NCBI RefSeq assembly: GCF_000307105.1
Contig: NC_018645.1
Span: 4,102,001 to 4,166,000 of the forward strand
Reading direction: 5' to 3'
From: Desulfobacula toluolica Tol2
GTDB lineage: Bacteria > Desulfobacterota > Desulfobacteria > Desulfobacterales > Desulfobacteraceae
Length of the DNA: 64,000 nt
A program made the position numbers and the translations under genes. Shown here piece by piece: positions 27,653-36,495 of the stretch (its first letter is position 1; every line of letters begins with the position of its first letter). The notes beneath the pieces are model-generated. The model saw nothing but the letters and a program-made list of their open reading frames with translations. It was not told where the DNA came from and did not search any database.

Positions 27653-28363
27653 ATGTCGGAAGAGTTTTGGTGGAAATATTGCGGTTTTTTTTATAATGCT
27701 GCTAAAAAAAGTCAATTTGTATCCAATGTTCACAATGCATATAAAAAGACCTTGATTTCATTAAAGCTGCCCCAAGGAGCGAAAGCATTGGATGCAGGGT
27801 GCGGTTCAGGGAGCTCTACTTTTCCACTTGCTGAATTAGGCTTCGAGGTGTTGGCTGTTGATTTTGGTGCATCTATTTTAAACCAGGCAATTTGCTTAAA
27901 CAAAAAAAAAGGTCCATATAAAAATATCGAATTTAAACTCATGAATTTAGGGAAAAAACTTCCTCTTGAAAACGATTCTTTTGATCTGATCACAAGTCAG
28001 CATTGTATTATGAAAATTCAAAAGCCGGATGATACTCTAAAAGAATTTTCCAGAGTATTAAAGCCAGGAGGTATAGCCCTTATTACGACAACCCCTGATT
28101 CTGATACGCCATTTGAATGGTTGAAAAAATATAAAAAAAATCGTGGGTGGATGAAAACCATTTGGGATATCAGATGGTTAATTGTGTGGTATATCCCTTA
28201 TATAATATTCACGAAAAAATCAGACCGCAGGAACGAACACCGCTGGAAAGAGGATGAGTTTATCGAACATATGGAAGGTGCTGGATTTAGAGCGCTCACT
28301 GTAGCTCGTATACCTTATATTAATGTGGGATATCTTATCGGTGTGTTTGAAAAAAAATCATAA
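27653..28363 (+). CDS. SAM-dependent methyltransferase (class I, Methyltransf_11/25)
   Basis: 236 residues. An unusually strong ribosome-binding site (AGGAGGT) precedes the ATG. Motif I is ALDAGCGSGSSTFPLAELGF near residues 44-63, followed by VLAVDFGASIL (acidic residue of motif II) and the post-motif stretch SFDLITSQHCIMKIQKPDDTLKEF, then RVLKPGGIALITTT. The C-terminal third is basic with a WLIVWYIPYIIF hydrophobic segment. It probably O- or N-methylates a glycan sugar. It stands apart from its neighbours by about 130 bases on each side. Confidence 0.8.
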   Translation: MSEEFWWKYCGFFYNAAKKSQFVSNVHNAYKKTLISLKLPQGAKALDAGCGSGSSTFPLAELGFEVLAVDFGASILNQAICLNKKKGPYKNIEFKLMNLGKKLPLENDSFDLITSQHCIMKIQKPDDTLKEFSRVLKPGGIALITTTPDSDTPFEWLKKYKKNRGWMKTIWDIRWLIVWYIPYIIFTKKSDRRNEHRWKEDEFIEHMEGAGFRALTVARIPYINVGYLIGVFEKKS

Positions 28364-28488
28364 GGTTAAAAAAAAGACATGAGGCCAAAATTCAAAATTT
28401 GAAGCCCATTTATAGGGTTCCGGTCTGGTTGTTTATTTTATTGCCTGATTAATAAATTATCAAGCCTATAATCATAATAGAAAGATAC

Positions 28489-29307
28489 ATGATGATAAAA
28501 GACAAGAACAAATCTCTATCTTTTTCCTTGCTTACATTTGCATATAATGAAGAAAAATTACTAAAAAAACAAATTGAAATATGGATAGAGGGATTAAAAA
28601 AATACTCCAACGATTTTGAAATCATTCTTATCAACGACGGAAGCACAGATAAAACTGGAATAATAGCAAACGACCTTTCAAAACGGCACTCAGAACTTAA
28701 AGTTTTTCATCATAAACGCAATATGGGTATTGGATATGCCGTCAAAACTGCTATACAACAGGCCATGAAAAATATTGTATTTTGGAATGATATAGACTCT
28801 CATTTTAATATCTATGATATAGGAAAAATCATTCCAATGCTGTTAGATAAAGAGACTGATATAGTAGTTGCATTTAAACATGATAACTTGAAAACCAAAT
28901 CAAAAATATCTTGGTTTAAATCAAGGGTGAATTACTACCTTATCAAAACATTATTTTTCCCTTTATTTTTTGATCATTCTCCGATTCTTGACTTCCAGTT
29001 CGTGCAGTTCTATCCTCGAGATTTCTTACTACAGGGTATTACTATCAAAAGCTATAGCTCTTTTATTCCTGCAGAATGTTTAATAAAAGCACGGTTATTA
29101 AAACTTTCCATCAGACAAATTCAATTACACTATCATAGTAGAGAATTACATGGACACGCGAAATCGGGTGTCAACTATAAAACTATTTTAAAAAGCATCC
29201 AAAATATTTTTCACTTTTGGTTTGAATGGTTCTGTTTTGGCGGAAAAAAAAGAGCCAAAATTCACTGGGACATGTCTTCGAAAGGAATACTTCCATGGCA
29301 AAAATAA
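28489..29307 (+). CDS. Family 2 glycosyltransferase
   Basis: 272 residues. The GT-A start FSLLTFAYNEEKLLKKQIE and the nucleotide-sugar region FEIILINDGSTDKTG match GT2 (dolichyl-phosphate-mannose-synthase-like). HHKRNMGIGYAVKTAI and VFWNDIDSHF supply the second motif, with D-x-D-S as the metal site near residue 102. No C-terminal membrane helices are seen, so it is a short soluble type. The downstream radical-SAM gene begins inside its last codons (13-base overlap), indicating coupled translation. Confidence 0.87.
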   Translation: MMIKDKNKSLSFSLLTFAYNEEKLLKKQIEIWIEGLKKYSNDFEIILINDGSTDKTGIIANDLSKRHSELKVFHHKRNMGIGYAVKTAIQQAMKNIVFWNDIDSHFNIYDIGKIIPMLLDKETDIVVAFKHDNLKTKSKISWFKSRVNYYLIKTLFFPLFFDHSPILDFQFVQFYPRDFLLQGITIKSYSSFIPAECLIKARLLKLSIRQIQLHYHSRELHGHAKSGVNYKTILKSIQNIFHFWFEWFCFGGKKRAKIHWDMSSKGILPWQK

Positions 29308-30764
29308 TTTTTATTATTCAACGAGAGGAAATAAGTAGCAAACGAAGCGTGCTTCCAAAAGTCCTTTTTCCAATTGAAACAGCTTTAACTGCATCTTTAC
29401 TTGCTTTGTCAAATCACAAGGTAACAAGTTTTGACTTAAACCTTATAGGAAAAAATGAAGACTGGACAAAAAAATTCAAAAAACTCTTAAAAGACTTCAA
29501 TCCCGGGTTTGTAATTTCTGCACCTCAAAGCCTCACTTTTTTAATTAAAGAAAGTATTCAGGAAACGGCTGATACATTTTTCCATGCAAAGCAATACAAT
29601 CCTGCTATCAAAACAATTTATTGCGGACAATTTGCCACTTCGTATCCTAAAAAGGCCCTCAAAAAATCAACAGCTGATTATATCATTCGAGGAGAATATG
29701 ATGAAGCCATCCGAAACCTAATTAACACAATTGAAAAGGGCACTGTCCCTCTCGATATAATAGGTGTCATGGGGAAGAATAGTACAAAAACGACTCCTAT
29801 TGCCTGTTCACATATTTTTAAGGAGCTTCCATTCCCGGCATATGATGAGTTTAACTTTAAACAATATTTTCAATTTCCTGGAAAAGGCAATGTAAGATAT
29901 GCAGAACACAGTCACAAATACACCCATTATCTTACATCCAGAGGCTGCACAGCTCGATGTTGTTTTTGCAATGTTTCATATCTCAGAGGCGGTCGAAAAT
30001 ATCAAATCAGACCAGTAGAAACTGTTTTAGATGATCTTGAAAGGCTAACATGTGAATTTGGCATTGAAGAAATACACTTTCTTGATGAAAACATGACAAT
30101 GAACCCCAAACGAACCATTGCAATTTGCGACGGGATAGTTAAAAGAAAGATTTGCTTCAAATGGATTGCTTCTGGCGGAATGAGTATTTATTCACTTAAT
30201 GAGCGGCTTTTACAAAAACTGAAAACATCCGGATGCTATAGATTAAATCTAGCAATAGAATCTGGCAGCCAAACCGTATTAAAACATCTTATTCATAAGC
30301 CCATCAATCTATCCAAAGCCATGGATGTTCTATCCATAGCAAAGAGGTTAGATTTTGAGATTATAGGTTTTTTCATAATTGGTCTTCCAGAAGAAACCAA
30401 AGAACAAATTGATAAGACACTTAAACTTGCAGCATCTTCCCATTTTGATTATGTAACTTTTTCAATTGCCACTCCTCAGGCAGGAACAGCATTTGAAAAA
30501 TCATGCATAGAAAAAGGCTTTCTAAAAGCAGATCAATCGTTGGAAAGCATAAGCAAACGGTCCACAGGTACATTTTCTACAAATGAATTTACTTCTTTTG
30601 ATCTTGAAAAAATCAGATGGAAATCATGGGATAAAATTAATTTTACAACACATAAAAAAAGAGAAGTGATTTGTAAAATGATGGGAATTACAAACAAAGA
30701 GCTTAGCTCAATTCGTGAACAAACGGCTCTACAATTCCATTCACGTTGGCCCCAAAATCAATAA
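29295..30764 (+). CDS. Radical-SAM protein with B12-binding-domain-like N-terminus
   Basis: 489 residues from the ATG at 29295, supported by GGA about 8 bases upstream; the frame extends further inside the glycosyltransferase gene but without a good site. The N-terminal domain has VLFPIETALTASLLALSNHKV and a modified GG-x-H segment (IYCGQFATSYPKKA), so cobalamin binding is uncertain. The radical-SAM motif CTARCCFC (Cys 218, 222, 225) follows LTSRG, and HFLDENMTMNPKR and NLAIESGSQ are standard core elements. It is the last plus-strand gene and converges on the 30.8-38.1 kb operon. Confidence 0.8.
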   Translation: MAKIIFIIQREEISSKRSVLPKVLFPIETALTASLLALSNHKVTSFDLNLIGKNEDWTKKFKKLLKDFNPGFVISAPQSLTFLIKESIQETADTFFHAKQYNPAIKTIYCGQFATSYPKKALKKSTADYIIRGEYDEAIRNLINTIEKGTVPLDIIGVMGKNSTKTTPIACSHIFKELPFPAYDEFNFKQYFQFPGKGNVRYAEHSHKYTHYLTSRGCTARCCFCNVSYLRGGRKYQIRPVETVLDDLERLTCEFGIEEIHFLDENMTMNPKRTIAICDGIVKRKICFKWIASGGMSIYSLNERLLQKLKTSGCYRLNLAIESGSQTVLKHLIHKPINLSKAMDVLSIAKRLDFEIIGFFIIGLPEETKEQIDKTLKLAASSHFDYVTFSIATPQAGTAFEKSCIEKGFLKADQSLESISKRSTGTFSTNEFTSFDLEKIRWKSWDKINFTTHKKREVICKMMGITNKELSSIREQTALQFHSRWPQNQ

Positions 30765-30830
30765 AGTTAGCCTTCATTTTGAACTGCCATTGAAAGGGAT
30801 AATTAGCAAGTATTCTCTTATTATTAAACA

Positions 30831-31418
30831 TTAAATCTTTTTTTCAAGCCACAGGGATTCTATGATTCCGTGAAGAATTGCCTCATGGCTTAATTCTACG
30901 ATACCAAAAAGATATGCCGGTACAAAAAAAGATAGATTGCTTTCCATATTCCAAAGTTTGTTGTCATCCGTAAAACCGCTCAGGGTAATAAGACCCAAAC
31001 CTTTTTCCAATGCCATATCAGCACACAAGTAAATATTCTCCGAATTACCTGAACTTGAAATGGCAATTAAAAGATCATCTGGCTTCACAAGCTTCTCAAG
31101 GGGATGGAGATAAACATTTTTATAACCAAAATCATTTGATATACATGTCATCAAAGCTGCATCACCAGTATAAAAAGATTTTGCCCCAAGTTTGTTCAGC
31201 AGATCCTGGGACAGGTGGGAACAGATTGCCGCACTTCCCCCATTTCCAACCCACCAGATGCTTGCATCTTTCTCAATGATATTGTTAATTATCTTGCCGG
31301 CAGCACAGCATCCATATTCCAGATCAACTGATGCTTTGCCCAGTCTACATTGTGAAGACATAATCGTTGTATTTAATTTTTTCAGCCAGTTATATGGATT
31401 ATATTTATTAAAAATCAA
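30831..31418 (-). CDS. SIS-domain sugar isomerase (GmhA-like sedoheptulose-7-phosphate isomerase)
   Basis: 195 residues. The SIS phosphosugar site is clear: WWVGNGGSAAICSHLSQDL near residues 55-73 and LIAISSSGNSENIYLC near 112-127. The length equals that of GmhA (about 190). HEAILHGIIESLW near the end matches the His-containing C-terminal helix of the family. GmhA converts sedoheptulose 7-phosphate to glycero-manno-heptose 7-phosphate, the step before an HldE-type kinase; that kinase is encoded at 5882-7363 and a split transketolase at 8544-9858. The gene overlaps the small ORF upstream by 4 bases and ends the operon. Confidence 0.8.
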   Translation of the reverse strand: MIFNKYNPYNWLKKLNTTIMSSQCRLGKASVDLEYGCCAAGKIINNIIEKDASIWWVGNGGSAAICSHLSQDLLNKLGAKSFYTGDAALMTCISNDFGYKNVYLHPLEKLVKPDDLLIAISSSGNSENIYLCADMALEKGLGLITLSGFTDDNKLWNMESNLSFFVPAYLFGIVELSHEAILHGIIESLWLEKKI

Positions 31419-31603
31419 ACAGACTCCTTAAATAATAATTTAGATCTTTCGTAAAAATAACCCCTGAATATCTCACCGCATTCACCTCCAGCTGTTTCAA
31501 AATTTATTTTATTTCCGATATCCATCCAGTATTTCCAGATCTGAAAAACCACGGTTTTATAATCTTTCTCTATCCTTTTGTCAAAAATGATGTGCCATAT
31601 CAA
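31415..31603 (-). CDS. 62-residue protein of unknown function, coupled at both ends
   Basis: 62 residues, unlike any family I recognise. It has 4-base ATGA overlaps with both the aminotransferase gene before it and the isomerase gene after it, which is the best evidence that it is translated. The protein is rich in aromatics and charged residues (WKYWMDIGNKINF, FYERSKLLF) and has no membrane segment or clear Cys/His pattern. It could be a small accessory subunit or the last remnant of a once larger gene such as the missing heptose phosphatase, but nothing in the sequence shows that. Confidence 0.5.
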   Translation of the reverse strand: MIWHIIFDKRIEKDYKTVVFQIWKYWMDIGNKINFETAGGECGEIFRGYFYERSKLLFKESV

Positions 31604-33078
31604 AACATTTCATTAGTTGTTTGATTTTTAATTTTTTTTATCTCCCAAGCAATTCTATTAATTTCATCTTTCTTGATATTTGTTGAAGAAGGCAGGCTCA
31701 GACCGGAGTTTGATAATTTTTCACAAACAGGCAAATTCTGTTTTGTATCATAAATAGGCTGTTGATGAACCGGAGGGAATAATGGACGCGTTTCTATTGA
31801 TTTTATTTTTAATCTTTTCCCTAATTCAACTGAAGACATCCCGAATTTTTTTTCATCAATTAATATTGAATAAAGCCAATAAATATTTTTAGCCCATTTC
31901 TCATTTGGTGGAAGAGTTATTCCAGGTATATTTTTGAGTTCCTTACTATAAAGGAAGGCATTGGTGCATTTTTGTTCTATAATCTGATCAATACGTTCCA
32001 TTTGCCCAACTCCTAAGGCCGCCTGAATATTAGTCATGCGATAATTATAACCAAGAACCGAATGGCGGTATCTTTTTTCAGTATCCATGCCATGATCCCT
32101 AAAAATTCGAATTTTATCGGCCAGTTCTTTATTATCTGTCACCACCATCCCGCCCTCACCGGTAGTTATTATTTTATTACCATAAAAACTGAAAATCCCC
32201 ATATCCCCTAATGACCCTGTTTTGTTGCCTTTATACAGGGCACCATGGGCTTCTGCCGCATCCTCAACAACTGCAAGATTATACTTGCCGGCAATTTCAA
32301 GGATAGAAGACATTTGCGCTGGATGCCCGTAAATATGAACGGGTATGATGGCTTTTGTTCTGCTTGTAATGGCTTGTTCAATTTTTTGGGGATCAATATT
32401 CCATGTTTCCATTTCACTATCAACAAAAACAGGGTTTGCCCCTGTAAAAGCCACTGCATTGGCTGTTGAAATAAATGTAAATGATGGCACGATAACCTCG
32501 TCACCCGCTCCGATTCCAAGTGCAAGCAAAGAAAGGTGCAAAGCTGTTGTCCCACTGCTTGAAGATATGCCGAATTTTGTTCCGCAAAATTTAGCAAACA
32601 TCTGTTCAAACCGGGTGACATATTTTCCTGCAGAAGATACCCACCCTGTCAGGATACAATCACTGACATATTTTAATTCTTTTTCACCTAAATTCGGTTC
32701 TGATACCGGCAGATAAATTCTGGTATCAAAGAGAGCCAGATCAACCACCTTATTGTGTTTATCAAGCAAAGGAATAATGCGTACAGCTTCTCCAAACAGT
32801 TTGGAAAGCTGTTCAGACGATGTATCAATCGAAGCAGTTATGGATTTGGGGCGCACAATATTTGATACGGCAGAATCAAGTTCCAATCCCAGGATTAATG
32901 CTCTTCTCACATCTCCATCCGTTAGAATACCTTTAAAAATACCCGTATCCGGTTCCACAAGCAGGGCAATGCCAAGAGCGCCTTTATCAATTTGTTTTAA
33001 CACCTTACGTATTGATGTGTCTTCCCGGGCACTGATATCTTCAATCCGTTCTTTTAGATAAGTAAAATGACCTTGCAT
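31600..33078 (-). CDS. CBS-domain / DegT aminotransferase fusion, perosamine-synthase-like
   Basis: 492 residues from the ATG at 33078 (AAGAG upstream); a TTG at 33084 overlaps the gmd stop. Residues about 1-118 form a CBS pair (GILTDGDVRRALILG and the second half around SITASIDTS to VVDLALFDTR). Residues about 123-490 are a PLP aminotransferase: SSSSGTTALHLSLLALGIGAGDEV, VVEDAAEAHGA, and the Schiff-base Lys in IFSFYGNKIITTGEGGM. That last motif matches GDP-perosamine synthases closely, and gmd lies directly upstream, so the expected reaction is GDP-4-keto-6-deoxymannose to GDP-perosamine. CBS pairs bind adenine nucleotides and may regulate activity (inference). Fusion to this enzyme class is uncommon. 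Confidence 0.85.
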   Translation of the reverse strand: MQGHFTYLKERIEDISAREDTSIRKVLKQIDKGALGIALLVEPDTGIFKGILTDGDVRRALILGLELDSAVSNIVRPKSITASIDTSSEQLSKLFGEAVRIIPLLDKHNKVVDLALFDTRIYLPVSEPNLGEKELKYVSDCILTGWVSSAGKYVTRFEQMFAKFCGTKFGISSSSGTTALHLSLLALGIGAGDEVIVPSFTFISTANAVAFTGANPVFVDSEMETWNIDPQKIEQAITSRTKAIIPVHIYGHPAQMSSILEIAGKYNLAVVEDAAEAHGALYKGNKTGSLGDMGIFSFYGNKIITTGEGGMVVTDNKELADKIRIFRDHGMDTEKRYRHSVLGYNYRMTNIQAALGVGQMERIDQIIEQKCTNAFLYSKELKNIPGITLPPNEKWAKNIYWLYSILIDEKKFGMSSVELGKRLKIKSIETRPLFPPVHQQPIYDTKQNLPVCEKLSNSGLSLPSSTNIKKDEINRIAWEIKKIKNQTTNEMF

Positions 33079-33080
33079 AA

Positions 33081-34106
33081 TCAACTCTTTTCCAAGTCAG
33101 ATTCCATCATAATTTCAACCAATTGTTTAAACCCAACATTCGAAGACCAATTGAGTCTTTTTTTTGCAAAGGACGGATCACTTAAAAGCATATCTACCTC
33201 AGCAGGCCGGTAAAAATACGGATCAATACTCACTAAAACTTTTCCGTTTTTTTTATCAACACCAACCTCATCAACGCCCTTGTTCTCCCAAACAATATCA
33301 ATATCAACATAAGCAAATGCATATTCCACAAATTGTCTTACAGAATGGGTCTCTCCCGTGCCGATAACAATGTCTTTCGGTTCATCCTGCTGAAGCATCC
33401 TCCACATGGCTTCCACATACTCGGGTGCATACCCCCAGTCTCTTTTTGCATCCAAATTACCCAAATATAACCGATCAAGCTTTTTCTTAAAAATTCTTGC
33501 AACCGAATAGGTAATTTTCCGGGTAACAAAAGTTGTCCCTCGTTTGGGAGATTCATGATTAAACAAAATTCCATTGCAGGCAAACAAATTGTACGCCTCA
33601 CGATAACTTTTAACCATTTGAAACGCATAATGTTTTGCAATGGCATAAGGAGACCTTGGATTAAAAGGAGTGTTTTCATTTTGGGGTGTTTCCAGAACAT
33701 CTCCGTAAAGTTCACTGGTCGAAGCCTGATAAAAACGGGTGGAAATATTGGACTCCCTGATGGCTTCAAGTATCCTCAAAGGCCCCAATGCATCAATATC
33801 AGCTGTATATTCAGGGACATCAAAGGAGACGCGCACATGTGATTGGGCCGCAAGATTATATATCTCATCAGGTTTTATTTTATCAATCAGCCTGTTAATA
33901 TTACTTGAATCGGAAAGATCTCCATACAACAGATTAAAGTTTTTTTTATCCGCATGAGGATCAAACTGCAAATGATTAATATTCTCAAGATTATTCGTAC
34001 TGGTACGCCTTCTAAGTCCGTATACCGTGTAACCTTTTTCAAGAAGCAAATCAGCCAGATATGAGCCATCCTGACCTGTTATACCGGTTATCAAAGCTGT
34101 TTTCAT
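33081..34106 (-). CDS. gmd: GDP-mannose 4,6-dehydratase
   Basis: 341 residues from the ATG at 34106, with AGGAGA upstream; the TTG 3 bases earlier is less likely. Motifs are [30 protein letters not shown] (the RR binding NADP phosphate), [15 protein letters not shown], the T-x-E region STSELYG, catalytic YAIAK, and NHESPKRG followed by FVTRKI, which together are specific for Gmd. It converts GDP-mannose to GDP-4-keto-6-deoxymannose. It overlaps the TIM-barrel gene by one base and precedes the perosamine-synthase-like gene by 2 bases. No fucose or rhamnose synthase is seen nearby. Confidence 0.93.
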   Translation of the reverse strand: MKTALITGITGQDGSYLADLLLEKGYTVYGLRRRTSTNNLENINHLQFDPHADKKNFNLLYGDLSDSSNINRLIDKIKPDEIYNLAAQSHVRVSFDVPEYTADIDALGPLRILEAIRESNISTRFYQASTSELYGDVLETPQNENTPFNPRSPYAIAKHYAFQMVKSYREAYNLFACNGILFNHESPKRGTTFVTRKITYSVARIFKKKLDRLYLGNLDAKRDWGYAPEYVEAMWRMLQQDEPKDIVIGTGETHSVRQFVEYAFAYVDIDIVWENKGVDEVGVDKKNGKVLVSIDPYFYRPAEVDMLLSDPSFAKKRLNWSSNVGFKQLVEIMMESDLEKS

Positions 34107-34963
34107 CAATTTCTCCTTTTAAGTGAGGATACAATTTCGTAGGTATTGTTTAAAGCCTTAAATCCTTCATAAATTTCCAGAGTAATTATTTTATTTTCCC
34201 ATTGATACTTATTTAAGACATTAAACAATTTGCTTTCATCCGTCAGCCCGATATTCTGATCATGTCTTTGGTTATTATCACTGATATGAATATAATCGGA
34301 AATTTCAAACATATCTTGAAATTCTCTTTTAAAATCAAAGCAAAATGTCTTTGCACTCACCATCAAATGACCGACATCCAGAAGCAAGGTAAAATCTATT
34401 CTTTTTTTCAATTCATTAAAATCCTGGAATGTTAAAAGCATAAAAGGAATATTATTCCCATAAACCATATAATTTGACTCAGAGTAACAATTATTTTCAA
34501 TGTACAGATCTATGTCCTTAAATTCATCCTTTAGAAGATGAAAACCAGCTATAAATTTTTTCAATGCTTTTTGCTTATCATATAAATCAGATTTGCCAAA
34601 TTTTCTACCGATTTCATCAACAGGCCTGTCCACAAAAAAACCGGCATGAAATCCAAACCGTTTTCCTTCAAGCAACCGGGTCAGCCTGAGCGCTTTTCTC
34701 AGATGATTTAAACTCTTTTCATAAATATCTGTATCAAGTGAAGCTAAATTCAAAATAAAAGGATCTTTGGGCGGCGGAAAATAATTATGGACTAAAAAAT
34801 TAAGATCATATTTTTTTTTAAGTTCAAGAAGATCAGATTCATAGCCGTCATAATATTTTGTCCCGCCGGTCAATTCAATATTTCTAAATCCCTGCTCTAC
34901 CAATTCCTTTACAGCCGGACAGATTAGTCTTTGTTTAGAACATGCTGAAGATATATAAATCAT
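34106..34963 (-). CDS. TIM-barrel sugar isomerase/epimerase-like protein (AP_endonuc_2 family)
   Basis: 285 residues. The pattern is that of the xylose-isomerase-like barrel: [10 protein letters not shown] near residue 27, [11 protein letters not shown] near 54, RFGFHAGFF near 102, [10 protein letters not shown] near 153, LLLDVGHLM near 194, [12 protein letters not shown] near 227 and ITLEIYEG near 268. The Glu, Asp-x-x-His, His and Glu metal ligands are present. The family includes sugar isomerases, epimerases and inosose dehydratases. Its place between a GNAT gene and gmd suggests action on the nonulosonate precursor, for instance isomerisation after release from the nucleotide (inference). 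Confidence 0.7.
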   Translation of the reverse strand: MIYISSACSKQRLICPAVKELVEQGFRNIELTGGTKYYDGYESDLLELKKKYDLNFLVHNYFPPPKDPFILNLASLDTDIYEKSLNHLRKALRLTRLLEGKRFGFHAGFFVDRPVDEIGRKFGKSDLYDKQKALKKFIAGFHLLKDEFKDIDLYIENNCYSESNYMVYGNNIPFMLLTFQDFNELKKRIDFTLLLDVGHLMVSAKTFCFDFKREFQDMFEISDYIHISDNNQRHDQNIGLTDESKLFNVLNKYQWENKIITLEIYEGFKALNNTYEIVSSLKRRN

Positions 34964-34969
34964 AATTTT

Positions 34970-35428
34970 CTACAATTCCACAAAAGCCAATAACTGTCCT
35001 TCTTCTTTTCCTAAAAAAGAATATTCTAATTTTTTATATAAATTAACCGCACTTAAATTTTCAGGATATACTTTGAGTCTTATTTTTTTTGCACCTTTTT
35101 TCCCGGCTTGTTCATGGAGGAACTTCATAAACTTTTTCCCCAATCCCCTTCCCCTGTAATCCGAATGAATAATAATCCCCAGACTGGGAATCTTGTATCC
35201 TTGGTCCCATCCCCTGAGCATTCCGTAACCACAAATTTTTGTTTCAATTGTTTGAACATAATAAAGATCAAAGCCTGTATAACAGCAAAGTTCTTGTGCT
35301 TTTTTTTGATCAAATGGATGGGGATGAAAATATTTATCCTGGCTGTTGGTATGAATCCTTTCAAAAAAGGAGGTCAGCTGATCTGTCCAGGTTGTATCAA
35401 TTCGGCAATATTGAATTTTATTGCGCAC
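34970..35428 (-). CDS. GNAT N-acetyltransferase
   Basis: 152 residues from a GTG at 35428 that overlaps the neuB stop by one base. The acetyl-CoA site DYRGRGLGKKFMKFLHEQA near residues 93-111 is a textbook Q/R-x-x-G-x-G/A motif, with KKIRLKVYPENLSAVNLYKKLEY completing motif B. Enzymes of this size N-acetylate the 4-amino group in legionaminic/pseudaminic acid routes (LegH, PseH) or GDP-perosamine (PerB is a different fold). In this operon it most likely acetylates the amino sugar made by the aminotransferase at 31600. Substrate not proven. Confidence 0.83.
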   Translation of the reverse strand: MRNKIQYCRIDTTWTDQLTSFFERIHTNSQDKYFHPHPFDQKKAQELCCYTGFDLYYVQTIETKICGYGMLRGWDQGYKIPSLGIIIHSDYRGRGLGKKFMKFLHEQAGKKGAKKIRLKVYPENLSAVNLYKKLEYSFLGKEEGQLLAFVEL

Positions 35429-36495
35429 TATTCTGTCTTCCAGGATATTGAGTCAAGATTCAGCACATCATCTTTATTGATCGTCTTTGCTGCCTGTGTT
35501 CCGATTACCCTGTCAAACCAATTGGGCGGCAAACCTGTACCCGGTCGTTTGCAGGTCAAATCCTCCGGTCTAATCATCCGGCCGGCTGATATTTCACGAT
35601 TTGCAACCAGACTTTTCTGCATTTTCGATTTATTTTTACGCTCACTTGGCATTATTCTTTTCATACCATCACCAAGGGCAAGTTCCACATTTCGAATCAC
35701 CCTTACCAACTGAGCCATTTCTTTTGTTTCGACAGACGCCTTATGATCCGGGCCTTTCATGTTTCTATCAAGTGTAAAATGCTTTTCAACAACACAAGCG
35801 CCTGCAGCAACTGCCCAGGGACTTGCACCAATTCCTGATGTATGATCTGAAAACCCCACGGGACAGCCAAATGCTAATTGCATAGTTTTCATTGCACGAA
35901 GATTAATATCTTCTAAAGGGGCAGGATATTCGGAAGTACATTGCAAAATAATAATTTTTCCATTAAGCCCATGGAATTTAAGTTCATTTACAGATTCCTC
36001 TATATCTCCAAGATTTGACATTCCCGTGGATAAAATCACCGGGATCTCTTTTTTGGCCAGATAGCGAAGGAAAGGCACATTTGAGGTGTCTGTGGATGCA
36101 ATTTTATATGCATCCACGCCAATATTCTCAAGCAAATCAGCACTGTTTTGTTCGTATGGCGTACAAAGATACAATATATTTTCATCATCACAATGTTTTT
36201 TTAATTGAGCCTGATCCTGTTTTGACAACTCAAGCTTTTTAAGCATGGAAAATTGAGAATTGTCACCATTGGTTGTTTTAAGCTGATAATCGGCCTTTTT
36301 ACTATACTTGGTTACAAGCGACTCGGCTTTAAAGCTCTGGAACTTAACCGCATCCGCACCGGCAAGTTTAGCTGCTTCAATCAACTTGTGGGCAATATTG
36401 ATGTCCCCGTTATGATTAACGCCTGCTTCTGCAATTATTAAGCATGGATGATTTATTCCTATTTTAAAATCTTTAATTCTGACAAAATCATTCAT
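35428..36495 (-). CDS. neuB: NeuB-family nonulosonic acid synthase (sialic/legionaminic/pseudaminic acid synthase)
   Basis: 355 residues. It condenses phosphoenolpyruvate with a free N-acetylated hexose to give a nine-carbon acid. Residues about 10-270 are the TIM barrel: IIAEAGVNHNGDI, ADAVKFQSFKAE, VDAYKIASTD, VILSTGMSNLGDI, GCPVGFSDHT and VVEKHFTLDRNMKGPDHKAS. Residues about 290-350 are the antifreeze-like SAF domain (AGRMIRPEDLTCKRPGTGL). All catalytic motifs look intact. The ATG overlaps the CMP-sugar synthetase gene by 8 bases. The sequence does not tell which nonulosonate is made, and no NeuC/LegG/PseG-type hydrolase is in the window. Confidence 0.93.
   Translation of the reverse strand: MNDFVRIKDFKIGINHPCLIIAEAGVNHNGDINIAHKLIEAAKLAGADAVKFQSFKAESLVTKYSKKADYQLKTTNGDNSQFSMLKKLELSKQDQAQLKKHCDDENILYLCTPYEQNSADLLENIGVDAYKIASTDTSNVPFLRYLAKKEIPVILSTGMSNLGDIEESVNELKFHGLNGKIIILQCTSEYPAPLEDINLRAMKTMQLAFGCPVGFSDHTSGIGASPWAVAAGACVVEKHFTLDRNMKGPDHKASVETKEMAQLVRVIRNVELALGDGMKRIMPSERKNKSKMQKSLVANREISAGRMIRPEDLTCKRPGTGLPPNWFDRVIGTQAAKTINKDDVLNLDSISWKTE

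Noticed and set aside
31600-36495. Assignment of the NeuB operon as a standard legionaminic or pseudaminic acid pathway
   Set aside because: No LegB/PseB-type dehydratase or LegG/PseG-type hydrolase is in the operon; the dehydratase is clearly Gmd-like and the aminotransferase perosamine-synthase-like.
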